58,691 bases of DNA. Origin: Thaumasiovibrio sp043421945. Its GTDB lineage: Bacteria > Pseudomonadota > Gammaproteobacteria > Enterobacterales > Vibrionaceae. Shown piece by piece: positions 1-7,171 of the stretch. A model generated the notes under the pieces. It did not search any database, was not told where the DNA came from, and saw only the letters and a program-made list of their open reading frames with translations. The DNA is taken from positions 1 to 58,691 of the forward strand of contig JBHOGO010000019.1 of NCBI GenBank assembly GCA_043421945.1, in the 5' to 3' direction. Every line of letters starts with the position of its first letter. Position 1 is the stretch's first letter. The position numbers and the translations under genes are program-made.

Positions 1-31
1 ACTTGAGCGCAAACTTTAGGTTTTGACTCAT
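1..31 (-). CDS. start of probable tail tape-measure protein (partial)
   Basis: An ATG at 31 opens a reading frame that runs off the window after ten codons (MSQNLKFALK). A GGGAGGT ribosome-binding site lies about 9 bases upstream and overlaps the stop of the chaperone fusion. In siphovirus-like tail operons the gene directly after the frameshifted tail chaperone is the tape measure, so that identity is inferred from position only; ten residues cannot confirm it. Confidence 0.45.
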   Translation of the reverse strand, partial: MSQNLKFALK

Positions 32-38
32 GGCTGTT

Positions 39-718
39 TTACCTCCCTATGCTGGCTGTTTTCTGTTGATTTAGGTGCTCGGTGACGGTGACGGCGATGG
101 TTTTTAGGCGTTGATAGTCGTCGGTGGTGTGTGATTGCTGGCTAAGTTGTTGGTCGGCGACAACGGCTTGGACATCCATGCCCAAACAGACGCCGTTATG
201 CCAGTGAAGGAACTGTGGCAAGCTGAACCACCATTCGATGGCGGGGGCGTTTTCTTGCCAGAGTTCGATGTGAGTAGTGGTTTCCTCGCTGGTTTTGGGG
301 ATGGGCAGCCCCCAGTCGGTGAGTTCTTGGTGCCATTCATTTTGTTGTTTGGCAGTGGGGCCGTTGAGGACGGCGATCACTGCCTCGATGAGTTTTTTGT
401 GGCGGCGCGTCCTTGGGCGGCGTCCATGTAGGCAGTGAGTGCGGCGGCAGTGAACGCGGGGTTTTGGACGGCAGCTTTGAGGTTTTTGGGGTTGAATGGC
501 AGTGGGTCGCCATTTTCGTCGCCGATGCCGCTCCAGCCTTTGATGACTTTTTTGAAAAAGGTGGGATCGCCTTGTTTGGAGAGGTCGTTGAATTCGCCGG
601 TGTCTAGCAAGGTGAGATCGAGGGTGATGTCGTGGGTTTGGATTGTGCCGTTGTCTCTGGCGAGGGAGATGGTGGCTGGCCACGCTTTAACGAGGCGGTG
701 TTTGGTGAGTTTAAACAT
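39..718 (-). CDS. tail assembly chaperone, long form made by -1 frameshift (G-T type)
   Basis: The 113-aa upstream frame (377-718) and an overlapping frame ending at 39 are joined at an A AAA AAC heptamer. The zero-frame codons there are ACA AAA AAC; a -1 slip gives AAA AAA CTC and continues as KKLIEAVIAVLNG to the stop at 39. The product would be about 226 aa, with about 99 residues shared with the short form. This is the arrangement of lambda G/G-T and of frameshifted tail chaperones in many siphophages and myophages, placed as usual between tail tube and tape measure. The N-terminal part of the downstream frame (beyond about 400) is only a shadow and should not be annotated as a separate start. 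Confidence 0.85.
377..718 (-). CDS. tail assembly chaperone, short form (G type)
   Basis: A 113-aa protein starting MFKLTKHRLVKAWPATI that ends with TGA shortly after the slippery heptamer. It contains the N-terminal chaperone domain shared with the long form. Family knowledge: the short and long forms are made in a fixed ratio and coat the tape measure before tail-tube polymerisation. The gene follows the tail-tube gene by 56 bases, which supports the assignment. No named family motif is recognised in the residues; the call rests on position, size and the slippery site. Confidence 0.8.
   Translation of the reverse strand: MFKLTKHRLVKAWPATISLARDNGTIQTHDITLDLTLLDTGEFNDLSKQGDPTFFKKVIKGWSGIGDENGDPLPFNPKNLKAAVQNPAFTAAALTAYMDAAQGRAATKNSSRQ
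392..398 (-). promoter_or_regulatory. programmed -1 ribosomal frameshift site (A AAA AAC)
   Basis: On the minus strand the run of six A followed by C gives the heptamer AAAAAAC, phased as X XXY YYZ with the zero-frame codons ACA AAA AAC. This is one of the most efficient -1 slippery sequences in bacteria. The zero-frame stop lies five codons downstream, and the -1 frame is open for about 118 more codons. Confidence 0.88.
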
Positions 719-774
719 GGTGGGGTTCCTTATTTTTAGTTGGTCTGAAACAGGTTTAGAAAATAAGTGGTGAG

Positions 775-1725
775 TTAACCGTTAAAAATCACATCGCCGC
801 TGCCGATGAGGCGCAGGGGAATGGAGTAAGTTTGGGTGCCGTCTTGGTCGGCGTAAGTGGGGCGTCCGAATTGGACGTTGTCGGATTGCCAGCCGACTTG
901 GTTGCCTACGGGCCCGTTGGTGAAGGCGATGGCGTGCTCTTTGCCTGCGTTGGCAAGGGCAAAGGGGTCGAGGGTAGCGAGGTCTGGCGCTTCCAATACG
1001 AGGGTGGCTGTGGGGGCGAAGTCGGTGATCATCACTTCTTCGTGGCCGACGTATTCTTGGTGAATGACGTTGTTGGCTTGGTCGATTTCGAGGGAGATCA
1101 TTTTGTGGGGTTTGCCGTCGATGGTGAAGGCGCTGTTTTCGACGCCGACTTTAAGCGGGGTTTGGTATTGGCTGAAGTCTGGGGTTGGGTGCTCACCTGC
1201 TTCGGGGACGGTATGCAGCCCGCTGAATTTGAATTTTAGGGTTGGGAACTGTTTGGCTTGCAGTGCTAATGAGACGGAGCCGCGTGCGCCTGTGATTTTG
1301 TGGAGCGTGCCTGATTGGTAGAAGTAGAAAGTGAGGCTGTTGTTGCTGGTGTCGTCGATGATGTAGGTGGTTTTCGGGTTGTCTGCTTCTGTGTCTGCTT
1401 CGGTGTCTGTTTTGGTTTGACGTAGGCATGCTGCCAGTAGTGGTGCCCATGGTGCGGGTTCGCCAGTTGTGCCACCTTCGGCGAATACGCCTGGGGCGAA
1501 GTCGACGCCGAACTCTACTTCGACGAAGCATTCGGTCATGATTTCGGGGCTGTTGCCGAGCTCGCCTGTGTCGTATTCAAGGGCAAGGGATTCGCCTGCT
1601 TGGGGGACGATGGCGAACTCACGCCCGAGGATGAAGCTTGGTTCGGTGTTATCTGCGATGGGGTCGATGCCGTAGTCGGTTTCGGCGGCGAACATGAGGA
1701 TCTTCTTTTTCGCTTTGCGGCTCAT
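775..1725 (-). CDS. phage tail-tube (major tail) protein
   Basis: A 316-aa protein beginning MSRKAKKKILMFAAETDYG, a typical opening for large siphophage-type tail-tube proteins (short basic start, then an ETxYG-like segment). It is rich in beta-strand-forming residues and has a variable middle (about residues 110-135, with a TEADTEAD tandem). It sits between a tail-terminator-size gene and the frameshifted chaperone, the expected place for the tube subunit. The size is larger than the Mu tube protein, and no sheath gene precedes it, which argues for a non-contractile tail. Identity is from context and general resemblance. Confidence 0.75.
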   Translation of the reverse strand: MSRKAKKKILMFAAETDYGIDPIADNTEPSFILGREFAIVPQAGESLALEYDTGELGNSPEIMTECFVEVEFGVDFAPGVFAEGGTTGEPAPWAPLLAACLRQTKTDTEADTEADNPKTTYIIDDTSNNSLTFYFYQSGTLHKITGARGSVSLALQAKQFPTLKFKFSGLHTVPEAGEHPTPDFSQYQTPLKVGVENSAFTIDGKPHKMISLEIDQANNVIHQEYVGHEEVMITDFAPTATLVLEAPDLATLDPFALANAGKEHAIAFTNGPVGNQVGWQSDNVQFGRPTYADQDGTQTYSIPLRLIGSGDVIFNG

Positions 1726-1791
1726 GTTGGTTCCTGTGGTTGATAGCTGAGGCTCTTCAAAAGAGCGGATTAAAAAGCATTTAAATCGTGT

Positions 1792-2229
1792 TTAAACCTG
1801 TACTGAGTTCTGTGCTAATTGGTCGGCGGTGTATTCGGTGATGAAACTATCTAGCCAACTGGCGGTGCCCTTTTCTATCGACAGTAAGCGCCCTGTGCCG
1901 AGCCAGTAGGGTTCGCTTTCAGGGATTGGTTGCCAGCCAAAGAGCTGTTGCCTGAGGGCTTGGCGCAGGGGGGCAAATTCGATATCTCGCCCGTTGCGAC
2001 TGCTGTCGACAATCACGATGCTCACGGTGGCGGTGATGCTTTGCAAGTAAGGGCCTGTGCCTCTGACATCTGGCTTTGGGGTTTCGGCGGCTAAGAAAAC
2101 AAATAACGCGGGGGTGCGTACCCCTGAGCGTTTTGCATCGAGCTGTGAGAGTGCGCCAAGGGCTTTTACATCTCGCCAGTGGGGGCTCTGCTTTAGGTGT
2201 TGGATGGTTTGCTCAATGATGTCTGCCAT
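1792..2229 (-). CDS. probable tail terminator / neck protein (gp37-like position)
   Basis: A 145-aa protein starting MADIIEQTIQHLKQSPHW. It has an N-terminal helix, then strands such as ALFVFLAAETPKP and ATVSIVIVDSSRN, and a C-terminal EYTADQ segment. Size, fold pattern and position after the gp36-like gene fit the tail-completion/terminator proteins that cap the tube beneath the head. It is in the same operon direction as its neighbours, with a 24-base gap to gp36. No catalytic motif is expected. The family name is inferred from synteny. Confidence 0.6.
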   Translation of the reverse strand: MADIIEQTIQHLKQSPHWRDVKALGALSQLDAKRSGVRTPALFVFLAAETPKPDVRGTGPYLQSITATVSIVIVDSSRNGRDIEFAPLRQALRQQLFGWQPIPESEPYWLGTGRLLSIEKGTASWLDSFITEYTADQLAQNSVQV

Positions 2230-2253
2230 GGTTGCCTCGCGGTGTTGATAACA

Positions 2254-2682
2254 TCAGATAAACCCTTTGCTGCGTTCGCGGGCGAAGACGCTGCCTGCGG
2301 AGAGCATGGTGGCGCTGTTGTTGGTTTGGGCTTTGGTGGCGTTATCATCAAAACCGAGCTGCACCACGCCTTTTCCGACTTGCTCTAGGTAGCTGATGGC
2401 ATCTTTGTAGCGTTTGGCGACTTGATGCTCGCTATCCAGCTGTTCGTCGTAGAGGAAGTAACGGGCGAGATCGCAAGCGATGCGAGTGAGCACTCGCGGT
2501 ACGGTGGGTAACGGCAGACGGTAACGCCCGCCGATGTAACCGTCGATGGTGGCGCTGGCATCGTCGATGGCTTGGGTAACCAGCGGTAGGTTAACCTCGC
2601 CGAGTGCGCCATCACGGTCGGTGAGTTCGGTTAGCTCGTCGATACCAAAACGGCTGATGAGATCATCTGCTTGGCAATACAT
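2254..2682 (-). CDS. Mu gp36-like protein (DUF1320), head-tail connector
   Basis: A 142-aa protein beginning MYCQADDLISRFGIDEL, followed by a helix-rich region with IDDASATIDGYIGGRYRLPL and ACDLARYFLYDE, which are characteristic of the DUF1320 family (Mu gp36). These are thought to act as adaptor proteins below the portal. The ATG at 2682 is preferred; the in-frame TTG just before it directly follows the stop of the gp35-like gene, so the two genes are tightly coupled. Confidence 0.82.
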   Translation of the reverse strand: MYCQADDLISRFGIDELTELTDRDGALGEVNLPLVTQAIDDASATIDGYIGGRYRLPLPTVPRVLTRIACDLARYFLYDEQLDSEHQVAKRYKDAISYLEQVGKGVVQLGFDDNATKAQTNNSATMLSAGSVFARERSKGFI

Positions 2683-2685
2683 CAA

Positions 2686-3015
2686 TTAGCCTGCTTTGTT
2701 TGTTGAGTTGCTTTTGCTTGTCGCGTTGCTTTCGCTTACAGGGTTAGATAGCAGGTTTGTGTCCAGTGTTGGCGGCGTACTATCTGCCTTATCTGCTTTG
2801 GATGCGGCTTTTGGCGATGTCGCTTTGATATTGCTAACCACCAAGCGCGGGTCTGCTTTGAGTTGCGCCAGTTGGGTATCGTTGAGTTCGTTGTGCGGTA
2901 CGATGTTATCACCACGTTTAAATGCCATCCCAGCGCGACGATAGCCCGTGTTAGCCAAGCATTGAACAATGATCGCAGACGGCTTTGGGGTGACTGTTTT
3001 TTTCGTGTTCGGCAT
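2686..3015 (-). CDS. Mu gp35-like protein (HI1506 N-terminal domain)
   Basis: About 109 aa. The central part (IIVQCLANTGYRRAGMAFKRG then LNDTQLAQLKADPRL) matches the small N-terminal domain of FluMu HI1506/Mu gp35 proteins, which bind or decorate virion parts. The C-terminal third is a low-complexity Ser/Asn/Lys tail (KAASKADKADSTPP onward). The start at 3015 (ATGCCG) is chosen because GGAGAG lies 9 bases upstream; a longer in-frame ATG at 3057 lacks a good site. It sits between the broken major head gene and gp36, the usual Mu-like order. Confidence 0.75.
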   Translation of the reverse strand: MPNTKKTVTPKPSAIIVQCLANTGYRRAGMAFKRGDNIVPHNELNDTQLAQLKADPRLVVSNIKATSPKAASKADKADSTPPTLDTNLLSNPVSESNATSKSNSTNKAG

Positions 3016-3091
3016 AGCATGTCTCTCTCCATGAGTTAGGGGTAGCGGTTTAGCCAAGGCTTGTTGTTTGAGGCTCTTTATTTAAGGCTTT

Positions 3092-3984
3092 TTATTTGAG
3101 CCATGGCACCACAAGTACTTCGACGGCTTTGTAGTTGGTGTTGGTTTCGCCCTGGGCTTTGTTTTCGGCATCAATGACTTTTTTGGCTGCGGCGCGGTTA
3201 CTTGGGCCGACCACCAGCAGGTTGGGGCTGATACCGAGTGGGCGCCCTTCGTCGGATTTAAACTCCATCATGGTTTGAATGGCGCTATCAAAATGGGCGT
3301 CGTTTAGTTCTGCCTTTGACGCGAACGCTTGCTGCCAGAACCCGAATCCCCTCTTCCATCGGTGCCGTAGATGTATTCATCTGCCATGAAGACATGATCG
3401 GACTGGCCTGCATCGGTCTTTGAGGTGATGGCGTAGTCGCGGCGGCGTTGAAAGATAAACGGCTTTAAGGGGCGACGGGTATCAAGCAGGAACCATGGGC
3501 TGTTACTGCCTGTTTGCACGTTGCTGACTGATTCGACTTTTTGGCTGTCTGGGTCGGTGACGGGATGGTCGGTATCGAAGAAGGGCTGACCATCAAAACA
3601 GGTAGTGTTGAACCCTGCTGCCATTAACGCGAACAGCATCTCATCGGGGTGACAGGCTGCGGCGTAACCCATCTCTTGCATGAGTGGCATGTAGACTGCG
3701 TATTGATCATCTTCGATGGCATCTTTGGGGATACCGACGGTGCTTTCGTACTTCTTGTTTTTGAGCGAGTAGTCGTGTGCGGCCATCTGTTTGACCTGAC
3801 GCGCACCCACCCATTCGCGCAGCCTTGGAAACTGCCCAAGCCATGCGTAGTTTTCGCCGCCTGTGTTAGAGGGGACTAAAGTGGCTAACTGCGGCCAGAG
3901 TGCGGTGTAGCTTTCTCGCCCGGTGTTAAATGAGGTTTTAACCGCTGTGTAGAGGGCGCTGAGGGTTTGCGGGGTAATGTTCAT
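3092..3984 (-). pseudogene. major head subunit (Mu gpT-like), frameshifted
   Basis: The first 219 or so residues (MNITPQTLSALYTAVKTSFN, then LVPSNTGGENYAWLGQFPRLREW, then DHVFMADEYIYG) are plainly a Mu gpT-type capsid protein. The frame then reads GRGDSGSGSKRSRQRQN and stops at 3304. The missing C-terminus continues in another frame from about 3345 to a TAA at 3092: GFWQQAFASKAELNDAHFD, then MMEFKSDEGRPLGISPNLLV, then KAVEVLVVPWLK, all typical gpT ends. Intact relatives have a SGFGFWQ-type junction; the sequence here looks like one with a 7-base tandem unit (TTCGGGT) lost at 3339-3346. The intact protein would be about 299 aa. Confidence 0.88.
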
Positions 3985-4112
3985 TGTTCGAGTGTCCTTT
4001 GCGTTATTTGTTTTTAGCGTTCAGTGTCTAAATTAAGTATCTAGGCTCAGTGGCTAAGTTAAGTAGCTAGGTATTGACTGTTATGTACTGCGGTGACTGG
4101 CGTTGAAGGCCA

Positions 4113-4490
4113 TTAGCCGACCGCGACCCAAACACCGTCGTCATCGACTTGGGTGATGGTGCCTGCTGATAAACGGCTTTCGGTGGCGCTGTCGATGCTG
4201 AGGGTGTTGATATCGGCAAAATAGGCCGCACTGCCAATGTGGGCGGGGTTGATATCGCCACTGTTGGTGTATTTGGTTTCGGCGTAATCGACCTCGATGC
4301 GCACGGCTTCGTCGGGTTGGTTGCGAGCATCTGCTCCGAGTGTGGTAGTGCCAACAAAGGGATCGCCTGGGCTGGCGTTGTCAAAATCGACGGCAAGCCC
4401 TGCGGCAAGAAAGACGGGAAGATAAGGCATGATGGCGACATTGCCTTTGAGTCCGTAGGCGCGTTTGGTGCCGTAGCGTTTGGCTGGCAT
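4113..4490 (-). CDS. probable head decoration protein
   Basis: A 125-aa protein starting MPAKRYGTKRAYGLKGNVAIM with a C-terminal part RLSAGTITQVDDDGVWVAVG. Its size and position between the protease/scaffold and the major head subunit fit a capsid-stabilising protein of the type found in many phages. It has a compact beta-rich composition without cysteines. It is 21 bases downstream of the I-like gene and in the same operon. The function is inferred from position. Confidence 0.6.
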   Translation of the reverse strand: MPAKRYGTKRAYGLKGNVAIMPYLPVFLAAGLAVDFDNASPGDPFVGTTTLGADARNQPDEAVRIEVDYAETKYTNSGDINPAHIGSAAYFADINTLSIDSATESRLSAGTITQVDDDGVWVAVG

Positions 4491-4511
4491 GGGTGACTCC
4501 TTTTGTTGTGG

Positions 4512-5702
4512 TTATTTGTGGGCGAGGAAGGTGGTTTCATCCAGGCCGCAGGCACTGAGTACGGCGATCTCTTCTTCGCTGAGTGTTGTGTGCTCGCTAT
4601 TGGGTGGTGTTGAGGTGCCGTTGGTCAGATCTTGGGTTTGCTGTGCTGAGAGCGCGGTGATCGCTGGGCGTTTGTCGAGCATGGCGGAGAGCGCCGCGAC
4701 ACCGTGTTGTTTACCGAAATTGGTGAGATAGTCCTCTTCGGCGGCAACAATTTTACCTGCGGCTTTGGCTTCACTCAGAATGCCCAGCACTTGCCCTGTG
4801 GTGTTTTCGCCACTGAGAACGGCGATTTGTTCGGTGACGCCGTTGTAAGCTTTGCTTAGGCTGTTGTTGTCTTTGGTGAGTGTGCTGTTATCACTGGTTA
4901 GGGTGGCGACTTGGCTTTGCAGTGTATCGATGGCTGAGAGCGCAGCGGTTTGCAGGGTGTCGAGCTGTTGCTGGCTGAGTGTCGGGGTATCACCATTGTC
5001 GCCGGTGGCTGCGTCTTGTTTTGTTTGGCTGCTTTCAGCTGCGGGGATGGCAATATCAAGCTTGGCGAGGAGTGCTTTTAGGATGTCGTTCACGGAGGAT
5101 TCCTTTGGTGGTTGCGGGCTGGTTTTATAACGTGGCGGCTGGGCTGAGAGTGCGGCAAGGGGCTCCATGCCAAGGACGCCTGGGTCGTTAGTGATGGCAG
5201 CCATGCGGAGGTATAACGGGCGACCTGTTTTGTCGTAGGGAAATACCGCTGATAGAAAGCCGTACTCTTTGCTGTTGATGAGCTGTTGGGCGGCGGCTGT
5301 CCATGCGGGTTTGATGTAGATGCCCTCGCCTTTTTTGCCGTTTTCATTGCTGCCGTCGCGCCATTCGATATCGCTACTGGCTAGCCATGCCGCTGCGGGC
5401 GCGGGGCCACTGTTGTCGCGGGCGGTGAGGGTTTGGTGGTCGTAGTCGACGAGGATGCGATCGGCAATGGATTTTGTGGTGGTGATAAAGGCATGGGCGC
5501 TTTGGGCATCGAGGTGCCAGTGGCCGTCATCGGTGTCGTGGGGGCGACCATCTCGGGCGGTGAATGCGCCTGCGGGCAACAATTGCACCCAGCCATCATT
5601 ACTGGGGGTGATGTCGGCAGTGAGCGCCGCATAGGGGTATGCGGGTTCGGCGGCGAGTACCGCTGTGTTAATGGGGTGAGATGGTGCGGTGCATTTTTTC
5701 AT
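4512..5702 (-). CDS. Mu gpI-like protease and internal scaffold
   Basis: A 396-aa protein. The N-terminal half (about residues 35-190) carries the I-protease pattern: VQLLPAGAFTARDGRP, DRILVDYDHQTL, PAPAAAWL, YGFLSAVFPYDKTGRPLYL and AAITNDPGVLGMEPL. The C-terminal half is a helical, Ala/Gln/Thr-rich scaffold-like region containing a coiled-coil stretch (TLQSQVATLTSDNSTLTKD). As in Mu, one polypeptide probably supplies the capsid maturation protease and the internal scaffold (an internal Z-like start is possible). The gene is now separated from G by the restriction-modification cargo. Confidence 0.85.
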   Translation of the reverse strand: MKKCTAPSHPINTAVLAAEPAYPYAALTADITPSNDGWVQLLPAGAFTARDGRPHDTDDGHWHLDAQSAHAFITTTKSIADRILVDYDHQTLTARDNSGPAPAAAWLASSDIEWRDGSNENGKKGEGIYIKPAWTAAAQQLINSKEYGFLSAVFPYDKTGRPLYLRMAAITNDPGVLGMEPLAALSAQPPRYKTSPQPPKESSVNDILKALLAKLDIAIPAAESSQTKQDAATGDNGDTPTLSQQQLDTLQTAALSAIDTLQSQVATLTSDNSTLTKDNNSLSKAYNGVTEQIAVLSGENTTGQVLGILSEAKAAGKIVAAEEDYLTNFGKQHGVAALSAMLDKRPAITALSAQQTQDLTNGTSTPPNSEHTTLSEEEIAVLSACGLDETTFLAHK

Positions 5703-5720
5703 AGCGCCAGTATGGCGCTA
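5702..5720. repeat. inverted repeat at cargo/late-gene junction
   Basis: TAGCGCCA gta TGGCGCTA, a perfect 8-bp inverted repeat with a 3-base spacer. It overlaps the start of the I-like gene on one side and lies about 50 bases from the methyltransferase stop on the other. It could be an operator, a small hairpin, or the scar of cargo insertion. No function is shown. Confidence 0.45.
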
Positions 5721-5771
5721 TGGGATTAGGGATTGGGGAGGAAGGGCTTCGGGGGATGGCGTCTTGTGCCC

Positions 5772-7100
5772 TTACGAAGCTTTACTCACTTTTTCCACAC
5801 ACAATTTACTGGCCTCATTTAGTGTGTTTGTCATTTCTGTTGCCACGGCTCTTATCACTTTCATACAAACTGAATTTCCAAACTGTTTGTAAATTTGTCC
5901 CTGCGACACCTCATCGACAATAAACTCTTCAGGAAAACCTTGTAGCCTTGCACACTCACGGGGAGTAAGTTTGCGCGGGTTTTTCCCTAGGTGACTCTGA
6001 TCAATTAAAATCTCAGAACCGTCTTTGTAATAACGGGCACTAATCGTGTTTGTATATTCACTTTCAGCATTGTATAGAGAATAGCCGAAACCATTCCCTT
6101 TGCTTTTATGTCCTTCTTTACGCTTCTTATGACCTGACCATAGTTTATCTGAAATGGTAAATCGGTCTTTCCCTTTATCTGTTATATCAGAATTAAGCTC
6201 TTCATTTGTTTGCAAAATATCACCAACACGGGTTGGTGTTAGTGGTGGCACTGGCCAGTTGAATACTGCGTCAAAGTCTACGCCTGGGAACTGGTCTCGA
6301 TCGAAAGCAATGATAAATATACGTTCACGGTTCTGTGGTGCACCAAAATCTGCTGCTCGCAATACTTTATATGTGACCCAGTAATTTAGTCTTTGCTGTA
6401 AAGCGTGTCGCGCTTCACCACTCATTGGAATACCTTCCGGTACGGCTTGCTCATGTTCACCACGAAGAATATTCGTGATGGTTTCTAGAGTTTTTCCTTT
6501 GTCATGACCTTTAAGTTGCTTCACATTTTCTAGCAAGATAGCCTTTGGACGTTTTTCCGCTAAGATACGTTGGATTTCAAAGAACATAGTTCCTCTCGTA
6601 TCATTAAACCCTTGTTTCAATCCGGCTTGAGAAAAAGACTGACATGGGAAACCACCAAGCAGGATATCATGATCAGGTATATCACTTGCGCTAATTTGGG
6701 TAATGTCACCGTTTGGCATTTCACCATAGTTTTTTAAGTAGGTTTTTTGAGCGAATTTATCCCATTCAGAAGTAAAAACGCAATGTCCACCTAGCTGCTG
6801 GAATGGAAGACGTATTCCACCAATACCTGCGAACAAATCGATGAAGGTAAAGTTAGCATTTTTCTTGTCTGCTTGCCGAAAAGGAGCTTGTTCTAGGTCT
6901 TTAGCCAGTTTACTTTTTAGTTTTTCCACATCGGCAAGTTTCTTTGCACTCGGAGTATGCTCACCTTCTTCCCAGCCTCTAACCGTTCTCTCTCCAGTTG
7001 ATGACATATTGAGCAAGTTTGCGAATTCTGTTCGTCCTAACCCAAGGTTTTTCCTAATATTTTTGATATAGTCTGCTTTAGATATTGTTAAATCAGTCAT
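5772..7100 (-). CDS. DNA (cytosine-5) methyltransferase with N-terminal HTH
   Basis: A 442-aa type II m5C methyltransferase. Residues about 10-55 form an Xre-like helix-turn-helix (RTEFANLLNMSSTGERTVRGW). The catalytic core begins at about residue 84: motif I FIDLFAGIGG (86-95), motif IV GGFPCQSFS (149-157, nucleophile Cys153), motif VI ENV (191-193), motif VIII FGAPQNRERIF (252-262) and motif X QFGNSV (406-411). The target-recognition region contains TISARYYKDGSEILI and LTPRECARLQGF, reminiscent of the Dcm/EcoRII group, so a CCWGG-like site is possible but unproven. It diverges from the two restriction genes with 71 bases between. By analogy with HTH-fused methyltransferases such as M.EcoRII and M.SsoII, it probably regulates the shared promoter region. 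Confidence 0.93.
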   Translation of the reverse strand: MTDLTISKADYIKNIRKNLGLGRTEFANLLNMSSTGERTVRGWEEGEHTPSAKKLADVEKLKSKLAKDLEQAPFRQADKKNANFTFIDLFAGIGGIRLPFQQLGGHCVFTSEWDKFAQKTYLKNYGEMPNGDITQISASDIPDHDILLGGFPCQSFSQAGLKQGFNDTRGTMFFEIQRILAEKRPKAILLENVKQLKGHDKGKTLETITNILRGEHEQAVPEGIPMSGEARHALQQRLNYWVTYKVLRAADFGAPQNRERIFIIAFDRDQFPGVDFDAVFNWPVPPLTPTRVGDILQTNEELNSDITDKGKDRFTISDKLWSGHKKRKEGHKSKGNGFGYSLYNAESEYTNTISARYYKDGSEILIDQSHLGKNPRKLTPRECARLQGFPEEFIVDEVSQGQIYKQFGNSVCMKVIRAVATEMTNTLNEASKLCVEKVSKAS

Positions 7101-7171
7101 TTTACGTGTCTACTTATCCGGTTTATTACCCGGGATGTTAGCACTGTGTATGTAAACAGGCAAGGTGAGTT
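7101..7171. promoter_or_regulatory. divergent promoter region of the restriction-modification module
   Basis: A 71-base gap between the methyltransferase (minus) and the McrB-like gene (plus). It must hold both promoters and, if the HTH of the methyltransferase is autoregulatory, its operator. It contains a short inverted pair, ATCCGG and CCGGG-type sequences near 7116-7132 (TCCGGTTTATTACCCGGGA). No promoter hexamers are confidently assigned. Confidence 0.4.

Noticed and set aside
832..1239. Plus-strand 135-codon frame opposite the tail-tube gene
   Set aside because: It is an antisense shadow in GC-biased sequence; composition and lack of a start signal do not support a gene.
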